From NCBI RefSeq assembly GCF_030683065.1, contig NZ_JAUXMX010000035.1:1-64000 (forward strand): a DNA stretch of 64,000 nucleotides, written 5' to 3'. The translations under genes were made by a program, and so were the position numbers. The stretch's first letter is position 1. Each line of letters begins with the position of its first letter. Origin of the DNA: Pseudomonas sp. Lineage in GTDB: Bacteria; Pseudomonadota; Gammaproteobacteria; Pseudomonadales; Pseudomonadaceae. Below, piece after piece: positions 18,996 through 28,140 of this stretch. The notes beneath the pieces are model-generated. The model was given only the letters and a program-made list of their open reading frames with translations. It made no database searches and had not been told where the DNA came from.

Positions 18996-19028
18996 AAGCA
19001 CTGAACTCAGGCACAGGCCACCGCCACC

Positions 19029-19043
19029 GCACTGCAAACGTGC
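19029..19043. promoter_or_regulatory. NtrC-binding site upstream of the nitrate transporter
   Basis: GCAC-N7-GTGC is a full NtrC core dyad about 125 bp upstream of a sigma-54-type promoter. Distance and orientation suit enhancer activation under nitrogen limitation. Confidence 0.6.
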
Positions 19044-19166
19044 ACTACGAGCAGGCATCGCCGACCGAACAGGCAACCTCGCAGCAACCTTAAAACCATC
19101 ACAAGCCTTTGATTTAAATATGAAAAAAACTGAACTAGCGCAGCAGTCAGGACGCTCAGGGCATCC

Positions 19167-19182
19167 TGGCATGGCTTTCGCT
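19167..19182 (+). promoter_or_regulatory. Sigma-54 promoter candidate for nrtABC
   Basis: TGGCATGGCTTTCGCT has the GG-N10-GC spacing and two mismatches to TGGCACG-N4-TTGCT. Transcription would begin near 19193, just before the leader hairpins. Confidence 0.5.
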
Positions 19183-19199
19183 AAGAGCATAACAAGCCC

Positions 19200-19286
19200 G
19201 GCAGCAATGCCCCGCGCCACAATCCCACAGGACAACGATGTCCACGCCCACCAGCTCATCTGGTCAGCGTGACATCGTTTTTTTTT
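19200..19286 (+). promoter_or_regulatory. ANTAR-type antitermination leader with terminator
   Basis: Hairpin P2 (19230-19243) is GGAC-AACGAT-GTCC, a six-base loop with A at position 1 and G at position 4, the ANTAR target signature. Its loop and right arm are also the 5' arm of a long terminator (AACGATGT at 19234-19241 with ACATCGTT at 19272-19279), which ends in nine T (19278-19286). The two folds exclude each other. A weaker P1 (GGC-AGCAAT-GCC, 19200-19211) lies upstream. NasR binding to P1/P2 would block the terminator. Confidence 0.75.
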
Positions 19287-19305
19287 GCCCAGAGGAAACC
19301 GGACC

Positions 19306-20637
19306 ATGACTGACAAGCCAAGCAATGACGACAGCAACAGCGCACTCATGGCCTCGCGCCGGCGCTTCCTGAAACAGTCGATTGTCGCCGCCAGCGGCAT
19401 GGCCCTGCTCGGCGGCATGCCGCTGGGCTTGTCTTCCAGCGCCTGGGCCGCCGGAACCGACGTAGAGACCACCAAGGCCAAGCTTGGCTTCATCGCCCTG
19501 ACCGACGCTGCGCCTTTGTTCGTCGCGGCCGAAAAAGGCTTGTTCGCCAAATACGGCATGACCGACGTCGAAGTGCTCAAGCAATCGTCCTGGGGCACCA
19601 CCCGCGACAACCTGGTGCTTGGCTCGGCCAGAAACGGCATCGACGGCGCCCACATCCTAACCCCCATGCCCTACCTGATCAGCGCCGGCGTCGTCACCCC
19701 GAACAACCAGCCAGTGCCGATTTCCATCCTCGCCCGCCTCAACCTGGCCGGCCAGTGCATCTCGGTGGGTGAGGAATACCGCGACCTGCAGATCGGCGTC
19801 GACAGCACCCCGTTCAAGGCAGCGCTGGAGGCCAAGAAAGCCACCGGCAAGAAAGTCAGCGCGGCCATGACCTTCCCCGGCGGCACCCATGACCTGTGGA
19901 TGCGCTACTGGCTGGCGGCCGGCGGCATCGACCCGAACAACGACATCAGCACCATCACCGTGCCTCCGGCGCAGATGGTCGCCAACATGAAGGTCGGCAG
20001 CATGGACACCTTCTGCGTGTGCGAGCCGTGGAACGCCCAGCTGATCAGCCAAAAGATCGGCTACACGGCCAACACCACTGGCGAGTTGTGGCACAACCAC
20101 CCAGAAAAATCCTTCGCCCTGCGCAGCGATTATGTGGCCGCCAACCCGAAAGCCGCCCAGGCGCTGACCATGGCCATCATGGAAGCGCAGATGTTCTGCG
20201 AACTGCCGGAAAACAAGGAAGAAGTGGCGAAGATCTGCTCACAGCGTCGCTGGATCGGCGCACCTTACGCCGACATCATCGACCGTATGAAGGGCAACTT
20301 CGCCTACGGCACCGGCAAGGTCGTCGAGAATCACCCCGAGCAGATGCGCTACTGGGACGATTTCGCCTCTTACCCGTTCAAGAGCCACGACCTCTGGTTC
20401 CTCGTCGAAAACCAGCGCTGGGGCTACCTGCCGACTGACTTCGACACCCAGGCGCTGATCGCCCAGGTCAACCGCGAGGACATCTGGCGCGCCGCCGCCG
20501 CCGCCATGAACCTGCCTGCCGAGCAGATCCCGACCTCGACCTCGCGCGGCGTCGAGACCTTCTTCGACGGCAAGGTGTTCGACCCCGAAAACCCGCAAGC
20601 CTACCTGGACAGCCTGACCATCAAGGCCATGGCCTGA
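19306..20637 (+). CDS. nrtA: Nitrate ABC transporter substrate-binding protein
   Basis: The 443-residue protein belongs to the NrtA/CmpA family that binds nitrate or nitrite in the periplasm. A twin-arginine signal (SRRRFLKQSIVAASGMALLG, about 24-43) predicts Tat export. Family blocks are KLGFIALTDAAPLFVAAEKG, HILTPMPYLISAG and MTFPGGTHDLWMRYWLAAGG. The ATG at 19306 has AGAGGA upstream and follows the leader terminator. First gene of nrtABC. Confidence 0.93.
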   Translation: MTDKPSNDDSNSALMASRRRFLKQSIVAASGMALLGGMPLGLSSSAWAAGTDVETTKAKLGFIALTDAAPLFVAAEKGLFAKYGMTDVEVLKQSSWGTTRDNLVLGSARNGIDGAHILTPMPYLISAGVVTPNNQPVPISILARLNLAGQCISVGEEYRDLQIGVDSTPFKAALEAKKATGKKVSAAMTFPGGTHDLWMRYWLAAGGIDPNNDISTITVPPAQMVANMKVGSMDTFCVCEPWNAQLISQKIGYTANTTGELWHNHPEKSFALRSDYVAANPKAAQALTMAIMEAQMFCELPENKEEVAKICSQRRWIGAPYADIIDRMKGNFAYGTGKVVENHPEQMRYWDDFASYPFKSHDLWFLVENQRWGYLPTDFDTQALIAQVNREDIWRAAAAAMNLPAEQIPTSTSRGVETFFDGKVFDPENPQAYLDSLTIKAMA

Positions 20638-20668
20638 TCGCCATGGATTGCCCGCGAGGAACTACCCC

Positions 20669-21541
20669 ATGAATGCCAACGTCAAACTCGATCCCGCCGC
20701 CGTGGCCAGCCCGGCGCCGCAAGCCGGCCCCTCGCGGCTTAGCCGTATCAGCACCCGCGTGCAGCAAACCCTGCTACGGGATCTGCTGCCGCCACTGGTA
20801 ATTCTGCTGGTGCTCGGCCTGATCTGGGAGATGCTCTGCTCGGGCGCAGGCGCGGCCCTGCCACCACCTTCCCAGGTGATCAGCGAGACCTGGGAGCTGA
20901 TCGTCAACCCGTTCTACGACAATGGCGGCAATGACGTCGGCCTGGCCTGGCAACTGCTGGCCAGCCTCAAGCGGGTCGCGGTGGGCTATATGCTCGCGGT
21001 GTTCGCCGGCGTCGGCCTGGGCGTACTGATCGGCCAGTCGGACTGGGCCATGCGCGGCCTTGATCCGCTGTTCCAGGTGCTGCGCACCGTACCGCCGCTG
21101 GCCTGGCTGCCGCTGTCGCTGGCCGGCTTTCAGGACAGTCATCCGTCGGCGATCTTCGTGATCTTCATCACCGCCATCTGGCCGATCATCATCAACACCT
21201 CGGTGGGCATCCGTAATATTCCGCAGGACTACCGCAACGTCGCCCAAGTGATCCAACTGAATGCCTGGGAGTACTTCCACCTGATCATGCTGCCAGCCGC
21301 CGCACCCTACATTTTCACCGGCCTGCGTATCGGCGTCGGTTTGTCCTGGCTGGCGATCATCGCCGCGGAAATGCTCATCGGCGGCGTCGGCATCGGCTTC
21401 TTTATCTGGGATGCCTGGAACGCCTCGCGCATCAGCGACATCATTCTCGCCCTGGTCTATATCGGCGTGGTCGGCTTCTTCCTCGACCGCCTGGTGGCCT
21501 ACGTCGGCCAGCGCATCACCCGTGGCATCCCCGCCGCCTGA
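20669..21541 (+). CDS. nrtB: Nitrate ABC transporter permease
   Basis: The 290-residue protein has about six membrane segments and a permease loop facing the ATPase, with the family pattern EYFHLIMLPAAAPYIFTGLRIGVG (about 208-231). It matches NrtB/SsuC-type permeases of the nitrate/taurine class. GAGGA at 20656-20660 sets the ATG at 20669. It lies 31 bp after nrtA and 10 bp before the ATPase gene. Confidence 0.93.
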   Translation: MNANVKLDPAAVASPAPQAGPSRLSRISTRVQQTLLRDLLPPLVILLVLGLIWEMLCSGAGAALPPPSQVISETWELIVNPFYDNGGNDVGLAWQLLASLKRVAVGYMLAVFAGVGLGVLIGQSDWAMRGLDPLFQVLRTVPPLAWLPLSLAGFQDSHPSAIFVIFITAIWPIIINTSVGIRNIPQDYRNVAQVIQLNAWEYFHLIMLPAAAPYIFTGLRIGVGLSWLAIIAAEMLIGGVGIGFFIWDAWNASRISDIILALVYIGVVGFFLDRLVAYVGQRITRGIPAA

Positions 21542-21551
21542 GGATTCGAAC

Positions 21552-22334
21552 ATGAGCTACCTCTCCATCGAACAACTGGACAAAAGCTTCGTGCGCGGCA
21601 ACCTGGCCTCCCAGGTGCTGAAAAACGTCAACCTGCGCATCGACAAGGGCGAATTCATCTCGATCATCGGCCACTCCGGCTGCGGCAAATCGACGGTACT
21701 GAACATCGTCGCCGGCCTGCTCGACCCCAGCCTCGGCGTGGTGATCCTCGACGGCAAGGAAGTCAACGGGCCAGGGCCAGATCGCGGCATGGTGTTCCAG
21801 AACCACTCGCTGCTGCCCTGGCTGACGGTCTTCGAAAACGTCGCAGTGGCGGTCAATAAGGTGTTCAAGCGCAGCATGAGTAAGGCCGAGCGCCGCGAGT
21901 GGATCGAACACAACCTCAAGCTGGTGAGCATGGGTCACGCTATGGACAAGTACCCGCAGGAGATTTCCGGCGGCATGAAACAGCGCGTCGGCATCGCCCG
22001 CGCCCTGGCGATGAAACCCAAGGTGCTGCTGCTCGACGAGCCCTTCGGCGCCCTCGACGCCCTGACCCGCGCCCACCTGCAAGACGAGGTGATGCGTATC
22101 CAGGCAGACCTGGGCAACACCATGATGATGATCACCCACGATGTCGACGAAGCGGTGCTGCTCTCGGACCGCATCGTGATGATGACCAACGGCCCCTCGG
22201 CCACCATCGGCGAAATCCTCACCGTCGACTTGCCGCGCCCGCGCGACCGCATCGCCCTGGCCGACGACCACGAGTACAACCGCTGCCGCCGCGCAGTACT
22301 GAGTTTTCTCCACGATCGCCATCGCCTGCAGTAA
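21552..22334 (+). CDS. nrtD: Nitrate ABC transporter ATP-binding protein
   Basis: The 260-residue ATPase has Walker A GHSGCGKST (about 38-46), Q-loop MVFQNHSLLPW, signature ISGGMKQR, Walker B VLLLDEPFGALD and the H-loop MMITHDVDEAVLLSD. It lacks the extra binding-protein-like domain of cyanobacterial NrtC, so it resembles NrtD. It completes the transporter encoded by nrtA and nrtB. No nitrate reductase gene follows in this window. Confidence 0.92.
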   Translation: MSYLSIEQLDKSFVRGNLASQVLKNVNLRIDKGEFISIIGHSGCGKSTVLNIVAGLLDPSLGVVILDGKEVNGPGPDRGMVFQNHSLLPWLTVFENVAVAVNKVFKRSMSKAERREWIEHNLKLVSMGHAMDKYPQEISGGMKQRVGIARALAMKPKVLLLDEPFGALDALTRAHLQDEVMRIQADLGNTMMMITHDVDEAVLLSDRIVMMTNGPSATIGEILTVDLPRPRDRIALADDHEYNRCRRAVLSFLHDRHRLQ

Positions 22335-22459
22335 GCGATAGCTTTCGCGGCTAAAACGGATCGCCGCCCGGCCCCTCCACAAACAACTCGTCGGCATACA
22401 CCGATGCATTGACCTGCTTCACGCAGGTGGGAGGGGCTTGCCTGGTGCGCCCAACATCA

Positions 22460-22853
22460 GGTGGCGCGCCGCAAGCTGCTGGTGGCGGTAAGCGCGACAG
22501 AACGCGGCAAGCTCGATGCGCTGGCCACCCTCGGGCCTGGGCATCCACGCCACCCGGGACCTTGGCGGCCAGGTGCGCTTCGGACCGAATACCTCGACCA
22601 TCTCGATTACCGGGTCGACGAACAGCTGCGCGAACCCTTTGCCAAGGCGATCCGCCTCGACAGCACGCGCCTGGCGCCAGGCTACAGCGGCATCCGGCCG
22701 AAACTCGCTGGCCTCGGGGAACCCGCTGCCGACTTCCTTATCCAAACCGCCAGCGATCACGGCTTGCCAGGCCTGATCAACCTGTTCGGTATCGAATCGC
22801 CCGGGCTGACCGCCAGCCTGGCAATTGCCGAACGCGTGGCCCGCAACCTGTAA
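22460..22853 (+). pseudogene. Remnant of an FAD-dependent oxidoreductase (L-2-hydroxyglutarate oxidase type)
   Basis: Pieces of the C-terminal half of this family can be read in order but in different frames: KLLVAVSATERGKLDAL, then in another frame GLGIHATRDLGGQVRFGPN, then back to YLDHLDYRVDE...GYSGIRPKLAG, GEPAADFLIQTASDHGLPG and NLFGIESPGLTASLAIAERV. The FAD-binding N-terminus is missing. The gene is truncated and frameshifted. The remainder of 22335-22961 holds no other feature that I can support. Confidence 0.8.
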
Positions 22854-22961
22854 CCGCCGCTTGCATAATCGCGGCGCAACCTGGACTTTCATCGGCCTAT
22901 TAATACTGGCGGCGCTATACTCGCCAACTCAATTCAAGTCATTCGAAACAAGGAATCGTCC

Positions 22962-25193
22962 ATGAAAGCGCTCGGCAAAATCCTGGGTCTGTTTTTTCTC
23001 GGGCTGTTGCTGATCCTGGTGGCCTTGGGCTTTGCCCTGACCCACCTGTTCGATCCCAACGACTACAAAGACGAAATTCAACAACTGGCCCGCGACAAGG
23101 CCAACCTGGAACTGACCCTCAGGGGTGACATCGGCTGGAGCCTGTTTCCCTGGCTTGGCCTGGAACTGACCGACGCCACTCTGGCCAGTGTCACGACCCC
23201 AGACCAGCCTTTTGCCGACCTGCGCCTACTCGGCTTGTCGGTCCGCGTGCTACCGCTGCTGCGCCGCGAAGTGCAAATGAGCGACATCCGCGTCGATGGC
23301 CTCAACCTGAACCTGCAGCGCGATGAAAAAGGCCGCAGCAACTGGGAAGATGTTGGCCGTCCGCCACAACCCGCCGCAACCACCAGCACAGCCGCCAACG
23401 CAACGCCTGCAGCCAGCGCAGACGAGCAGCCAGCAAGCACGCCATCAGGCGCCCAACCGATCAAGCTGGATATCGACAGCCTGATCGTCAACAGCGCACG
23501 CATCGACTATCACGACACACAGAAAGGCCAGCAATTCAGCGCCGAAAGCATCCAGCTGACCACCGGCGCGATCCGTGAAGGGGCGGCCATCCCGATCAAA
23601 CTCAGCGCCTTCTTCGGCACCAATCAGCCGGTCGTGCGGGCGCGCAGCGAACTGCAAGGCGAGCTGCGCTTCGACCGCGTGCTCAAGCGCTATCAGCTGG
23701 AAGACGCCAGGCTTTCCGGTGAAGCATCCGGCGAACCCTTCGACGGACAAACCCTGACCTATTCCATGCAAGGCCAACTGCTGGTCGATCTGGCCGCACA
23801 GGTTGCCGAATTAAATGGCCTGAAGCTCTCGGCCAACCAGTTGCGCGCCCTCGGCGAAGTTAAAATCCGCGACCTTGATAGCGCGCCTAAACTGACCGGC
23901 GGCCTGTCCGTCGCCCCCGTCAACCTGCGGGAATTTTTCGCCACCATCGGCCAGAAACTGCCGCCGATGAGCGACGCCAAAGCCCTTGGCCAGTTCGAGC
24001 TGGTCACCCGCCTCAGCGGCAGCCCCACCAGCCTGACCCTGCAAGAGCTGAAACTGAAACTCGACGACAGCAACTTCAGCGGCCAGATCGGCATCGCCGA
24101 CTTCGCCAAGCAGGCCCTGCGCGTACAACTGAAGGGTGACAGCCTGGATCTCGACCGCTACCTGCCGAGTAAATCCCAGGACAGCAAAGACGCTGGCGCC
24201 GCGCGCCAGGCCGAGGTCAAGCAAAGCATCGCCAGTGCCGGCCAGAGCGGCAGCACACCGCTGCCTCAGGCGCCCACACAGCACGCCTGGAGCGCCGCCG
24301 CCGTGCTACCGATCGAGCGCCTGCGCAGTCTCGATCTGCAACTGGCACTGAGCCTCGACCAGCTGATTTACGACAAGCAAGCCATCAGCGCCTTCACCCT
24401 CAAAGCCAAGAGCCAGGCCGGCTTGCTGAGCCTGGAAGAAATGCGCGGCAACCTCGGCAGCGGCAATTTCGACCTCAAGGCAACCGTCGATGCACGCCCA
24501 GCCATCCCCCTGCTCAGCCTGCAAAACCGCCTGAGCCAGATCAGCGTAGAACCCTTCCTCAAGAGCGAACAGCAGCCCTCGCCGCTCAAAGGCCTGCTCA
24601 ACCTGCAGGCCAACCTGAGCACCCGTGGCAACAGCCAGAAAGCCTGGGTCGACGGCCTCAACGGCACGGCCAGCTTCGCCCTCAACGACGGCGTGCTGGT
24701 CGGCGCCAACCTTGAACAGCAACTCTGCCGTGGCATTGCCGCACTCAACCGCAAGGCACTGAGCAGCGAGCCGCGGGCCAAGGACACGCCCTTCGAGACC
24801 CTGCAGGGCAATCTGACCTTCCTCAACGGCGTAGCCCACAACCCGGACCTCAAAGCCAGCCTCCCCGGCCTGCGCGTCAGCGGCAATGGTGACCTGGACC
24901 TGCGCGTACTTGGCCTCGACTACCGTGCAGGCATCGCCCTGATCGGCGACCAACGCGAAATGCCCGACCCGGCCTGCCAGGTCAACGAACGCTATGTCGG
25001 TATCGAGTGGCCGATACGCTGCCGTGGCCCGCTGGAAATGGGCGGCAAGGCCTGCCGCCTGGATCAGGATGGCATGGGCAAGGTCGCCGCCAAACTGGCC
25101 GGCGACAAGATCAACCAGAAGCTCGAAGAAAAACTCGGCGACAAGGTCAGCCCCGAACTGAAAGACGCCCTCAAAGGCCTGTTCAACCAATGA
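22962..25193 (+). CDS. asmA: AsmA family protein
   Basis: The 743-residue protein has an N-terminal membrane anchor (about 5-28, [20 protein letters not shown]) followed by [20 protein letters not shown] and [17 protein letters not shown], the AsmA N-terminal signature. A Thr/Ala/Pro-rich linker (about 125-165) and a long periplasmic beta-type region follow. AsmA-like proteins are thought to move phospholipids between membranes. It overlaps mutY by four bases, as in P. aeruginosa where asmA, mutY and yggX are also contiguous. Confidence 0.92.
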   Translation: MKALGKILGLFFLGLLLILVALGFALTHLFDPNDYKDEIQQLARDKANLELTLRGDIGWSLFPWLGLELTDATLASVTTPDQPFADLRLLGLSVRVLPLLRREVQMSDIRVDGLNLNLQRDEKGRSNWEDVGRPPQPAATTSTAANATPAASADEQPASTPSGAQPIKLDIDSLIVNSARIDYHDTQKGQQFSAESIQLTTGAIREGAAIPIKLSAFFGTNQPVVRARSELQGELRFDRVLKRYQLEDARLSGEASGEPFDGQTLTYSMQGQLLVDLAAQVAELNGLKLSANQLRALGEVKIRDLDSAPKLTGGLSVAPVNLREFFATIGQKLPPMSDAKALGQFELVTRLSGSPTSLTLQELKLKLDDSNFSGQIGIADFAKQALRVQLKGDSLDLDRYLPSKSQDSKDAGAARQAEVKQSIASAGQSGSTPLPQAPTQHAWSAAAVLPIERLRSLDLQLALSLDQLIYDKQAISAFTLKAKSQAGLLSLEEMRGNLGSGNFDLKATVDARPAIPLLSLQNRLSQISVEPFLKSEQQPSPLKGLLNLQANLSTRGNSQKAWVDGLNGTASFALNDGVLVGANLEQQLCRGIAALNRKALSSEPRAKDTPFETLQGNLTFLNGVAHNPDLKASLPGLRVSGNGDLDLRVLGLDYRAGIALIGDQREMPDPACQVNERYVGIEWPIRCRGPLEMGGKACRLDQDGMGKVAAKLAGDKINQKLEEKLGDKVSPELKDALKGLFNQ

Positions 25194-26266
25194 GCCCCAC
25201 GCAGTTCTCCACCGCGGTACTCGACTGGTACGACCAGCACGGGCGCAAGGACCTGCCCTGGCAACAGGGCATCAACCCTTACCGCGTGTGGGTCTCGGAA
25301 ATCATGCTGCAACAGACTCAGGTCAGCACCGTACTCGGCTACTTCGACCGCTTCATGACCGCTCTGCCCACGGTAAAAGACCTGGCTGACGCGCCGGAAG
25401 ACGAAGTACTGCACCTCTGGACCGGCCTCGGTTACTACACCCGCGCGCGCAACCTGCAGAAGACCGCACAGCTCGTCATGGCCGAGCATGGCGGCACATT
25501 CCCCCGCGACGTCGACAAACTGACCGAGCTTCCCGGCATTGGCCGCTCCACCGCCGGCGCCATCGCCAGCTTGAGCATGGGCCTGCGCGCACCGATCCTC
25601 GACGGCAACGTCAAGCGCGTGCTGGCGCGCTATGTGGCCCAGGAAGGCTATCCGGGCGAGCCGAAAGTCGCCAAACAGCTGTGGGACGTGGCCGAACGCT
25701 TTACCCCACAGGCGCGGGTCAACCATTACACCCAGGCGATGATGGATCTGGGCGCTACCCTGTGTACCCGCAGCAAACCCAGCTGCCTGCTCTGCCCGCT
25801 CAAGAGCGGCTGCCAGGCCCACCTGCTCGGCCTGGAGATTCGCTACCCGATCGCCAAGCCGCGCAAGGTGCTGCCGCAGAGACGCACCCTGATGCCGATT
25901 CTGACCAGGGCTGGTGAGGTTCTGCTCTACCGCCGCCCCTCCAGCGGCCTCTGGGGCGGCTTGTGGAGCCTACCGGAACTGGACGACCTGCTCGGCCTCG
26001 ACCTGCTGGCCAGCCGTCACGCCCTGCAACTGGGCGCACGCCGCGAACTGGCCGGTCTGATCCACACCTTCAGCCATTTCCAGCTGACCATCGAACCCTG
26101 GCTGATCCGCGTCGAAGCCGCGCCGTCGGCCGTGGCCGAGGCCGACTGGCTCTGGTATAACCTCGCCACCCCGCCGCGCCTGGGCCTTGCCGCCCCAGTG
26201 AAAAAACTACTGAAGCGCGTGGCCGACACACTCGCGACCGAACAGACCCCTGGAGAGCAGCCATGA
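25190..26266 (+). CDS. mutY: A/G-specific adenine DNA glycosylase
   Basis: MutY removes adenine paired with 8-oxoguanine. The 358-residue protein has the HhH-GPD domain ([12 protein letters not shown] with the catalytic Glu; [21 protein letters not shown] with the catalytic Asp), the four-cysteine iron-sulfur loop C-x6-C-x2-C-x5-C ([17 protein letters not shown]) and a C-terminal NUDIX-like domain that recognises 8-oxoG ([16 protein letters not shown]). The ATG at 25190 overlaps the asmA TGA. Confidence 0.97.
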   Translation: MSPTQFSTAVLDWYDQHGRKDLPWQQGINPYRVWVSEIMLQQTQVSTVLGYFDRFMTALPTVKDLADAPEDEVLHLWTGLGYYTRARNLQKTAQLVMAEHGGTFPRDVDKLTELPGIGRSTAGAIASLSMGLRAPILDGNVKRVLARYVAQEGYPGEPKVAKQLWDVAERFTPQARVNHYTQAMMDLGATLCTRSKPSCLLCPLKSGCQAHLLGLEIRYPIAKPRKVLPQRRTLMPILTRAGEVLLYRRPSSGLWGGLWSLPELDDLLGLDLLASRHALQLGARRELAGLIHTFSHFQLTIEPWLIRVEAAPSAVAEADWLWYNLATPPRLGLAAPVKKLLKRVADTLATEQTPGEQP

Positions 26267-26535
26267 CCCGTACCGTACTGTGCCGCAAGCACAAACAAGA
26301 ACTGCCAGGCCTCGACCGCCCTCCCTATCCGGGCGCCAAAGGCGAAGACATTTTCAGCAACGTCTCCAAACAGGCCTGGGATGAATGGCAGAAGCACCAG
26401 ACCCTGCTGATCAACGAACGGCGCCTGAACATGATGAACGCCGAAGACCGCAAATTCCTCCAGGCCGAGATGGACAAGTTCCTCTCCGGCGAAGACTACG
26501 CCCAGGCCGAAGGCTACGTGCCACCCAGCGAGTAA
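26263..26535 (+). CDS. yggX: Fe(2+)-trafficking protein YggX
   Basis: The 90-residue protein starts [20 protein letters not shown], the YggX signature with its conserved Cys7, and contains [15 protein letters not shown]. It protects iron-sulfur enzymes from oxidation and is linked to iron supply. It overlaps mutY by four bases (ATGA), consistent with an operon coding two oxidative-damage functions, one with an Fe-S cluster. Confidence 0.95.
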   Translation: MTRTVLCRKHKQELPGLDRPPYPGAKGEDIFSNVSKQAWDEWQKHQTLLINERRLNMMNAEDRKFLQAEMDKFLSGEDYAQAEGYVPPSE

Positions 26536-26572
26536 CCACGTACCACACTCACCTGCTGGAGCGGGCGACCCC

Positions 26573-26617
26573 GTAGGGTGCGTCACAACCTACAAAGGTG
26601 CGCACGGCGCACCCTAC
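26573..26617. repeat. Short inverted repeat
   Basis: GTAGGGTGCG (26573-26582) and CGCACCCTAC (26608-26617) form a perfect 10-bp dyad after yggX. It may act as a message-end hairpin. Confidence 0.6.
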
Positions 26618-26684
26618 TCACCACTCCAAACACCGATGCGACACCTAACCACCCGTAATAGTTAAATATTTTTCAAAAACGCGC

Positions 26685-26713
26685 TTGACACCCCCCCTTC
26701 AAATCCGTCTAAT
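26685..26713 (+). promoter_or_regulatory. Promoter of tRNA-Phe
   Basis: TTGACA, 17 bp and TCTAAT, ending 11 bp before the tRNA, form a near-consensus sigma-70 promoter. Confidence 0.75.
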
Positions 26714-26724
26714 AGCCGCCGTTG

Positions 26725-26800
26725 GCCCGGGTAGCTCAGTCGGTAGAGCAGGGGATTGAAAATCCCCGTGTCGGCGGTTCGATTCCGTCCCCGGGCACCA
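26725..26800 (+). tRNA. tRNA-Phe (GAA)
   Basis: The 76-nt sequence folds as a complete tRNA: GCCCGGG acceptor arm paired with CCCGGGC, D-loop AGCTCAGTCGGTAGAGC, anticodon GAA at 26758-26760, T-arm GGTTCGATTCC and an encoded CCA end. Confidence 0.97.
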
Positions 26801-26807
26801 CATACAG

Positions 26808-26838
26808 AAAAAGGCTCACAGCGATGTGGGCCTTTTTT
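26808..26838 (+). terminator. Intrinsic terminator after tRNA-Phe
   Basis: A nine-base-pair stem with a GCGA tetraloop is flanked by AAAAA and TTTTTT. Confidence 0.93.
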
Positions 26839-26915
26839 CTATCTGCAGAAAAAGTGGGCGACCTCGCGCGCCTTGCGCCATCAGCCATACAGAACAGTCA
26901 GCCTGCGCATCCGCA

Positions 26916-26957
26916 GGCGAGCTGAGCCCGGCAACTGTCAAAGAATCCTGGACAGTT
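26916..26957 (+). pseudogene. Fragment similar to a RhuM-family gene
   Basis: These 14 codons read GELSPATVKESWTV. The intact RhuM gene of this window (41298-42326) encodes GELSPVATVKESLTV, and the DNA of both stretches is also nearly identical apart from one missing codon. No other RhuM sequence is seen nearby. It looks like a scrap of a lost element next to tRNA-Phe. Just before it is a perfect hairpin (GCCTGCG-CATC-CGCAGGC, 26901-26918). The rest of 26839-27348 shows no gene, apart from a small AT-rich dyad (27164-27186). Confidence 0.4.
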
Positions 26958-27348
26958 CGCGCGAAGGGCTACGGCCAGGTCAAACACCTCACCATGACAC
27001 CGCATACCGGGTCACGCCGCTGCGCGAGCCTACTCGCCACCTGCAGCCCGGACGCGCCTATCAGGGCAATCAAGGCCAACACTAACCTAACCAGCACTGG
27101 GCTGGCGTTCAGCGACGCATCATCCCTAATGACCGCCAACGGCGGTGACTGCTGTGTGACGTTAAAAATTGTTCCCGTTAATTTTTGCGTCTACGCGTCA
27201 GCAAACTGTAGCCAAGCGACAGCGTGACCGAGCGAGCGCCTCCAGGCCGGTAAACGGCTTGGCGGTCACGGAAGCGCTATGCTAGGTTGACGGCTCGCCA
27301 GGGAGGCCACGCACGCCTGAGCGCACCCGAACAAGAAGAGGACCCCCC

Positions 27349-28122
27349 ATGGCCGAGGCCACGCCCGCGCTGGAAATTCGTGATTTACACAAACGCTACG
27401 GCGACCTCGAGGTGCTCAAGGGCATCTCCCTGACTGCTCACGACGGCGCTGTCATCTCCATTCTTGGCTCATCCGGGTCCGGCAAGTCGACCTTTCTGCG
27501 CTGCATCAACCTGCTGGAAAACCCGCACAAAGGTCAGATCATCGTCGCTGGCGAGGAGCTCAAGCTTAAAGCCGCGAAAAATGGCGAGCTGGTGGCCGCC
27601 GACAGCAAGCAGATCAATCGCATGCGCAGCGAGATCGGCTTCGTCTTCCAGAATTTCAATCTGTGGCCGCACATGAGCGTGCTCGACAACATTATCGAAG
27701 CGCCGCGCCGAGTGCTCGGCCTGAGCAAGGCTGAGGCCATCGAACGGGCCGAGGCACTGCTGGCCAAAGTCGGTATCGGCGAAAAACGCCACGTCTATCC
27801 GAATCAGCTGTCAGGCGGTCAACAACAGCGCGCCGCCATTGCTCGTACTCTGGCCATGCAGCCGAAAGTGATCCTGTTCGATGAGCCAACCTCGGCTCTC
27901 GACCCGGAGATGGTACAAGAAGTGCTTAATGTGATCCGCTCGCTCGCCGATGAAGGTCGCACTATGCTGCTGGTTACCCACGAGATGGGCTTTGCCCGTC
28001 AGGTGTCCAGTGAGGTGGTGTTCCTTCATCAGGGCCTGGTCGAAGAACACGGCTCGCCCGAGCAAGTGTTCGACAACCCGGTCTCGGCACGCTGCAAACA
28101 ATTCATGTCCGGCAATCGCTAA
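27349..28122 (+). CDS. Amino-acid ABC transporter ATP-binding protein
   Basis: The 257-residue ATPase is of the polar amino-acid (HisP/ArtP) class: Walker A LGSSGSGKSTFLRCIN (about 39-54), Q-loop VFQNFNLWPH, signature LSGGQQQR, Walker B VILFDEPTSALDPE and H-loop LLVTHEMGFARQ. It is the first gene of a four-gene operon ordered ATPase, binding protein and two permeases, as at PA5152-PA5155 of P. aeruginosa. Likely substrates are basic amino acids, inferred from family only. Confidence 0.93.
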   Translation: MAEATPALEIRDLHKRYGDLEVLKGISLTAHDGAVISILGSSGSGKSTFLRCINLLENPHKGQIIVAGEELKLKAAKNGELVAADSKQINRMRSEIGFVFQNFNLWPHMSVLDNIIEAPRRVLGLSKAEAIERAEALLAKVGIGEKRHVYPNQLSGGQQQRAAIARTLAMQPKVILFDEPTSALDPEMVQEVLNVIRSLADEGRTMLLVTHEMGFARQVSSEVVFLHQGLVEEHGSPEQVFDNPVSARCKQFMSGNR

Positions 28123-28140
28123 ACACGGAGCAACTCTCGC

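Noticed and set aside
26826..27227. A 133-codon frame after tRNA-Phe
   Set aside because: It begins in the tRNA terminator and has no ribosome site or protein-like composition. Only a 14-codon stretch has a meaning, as a RhuM scrap.
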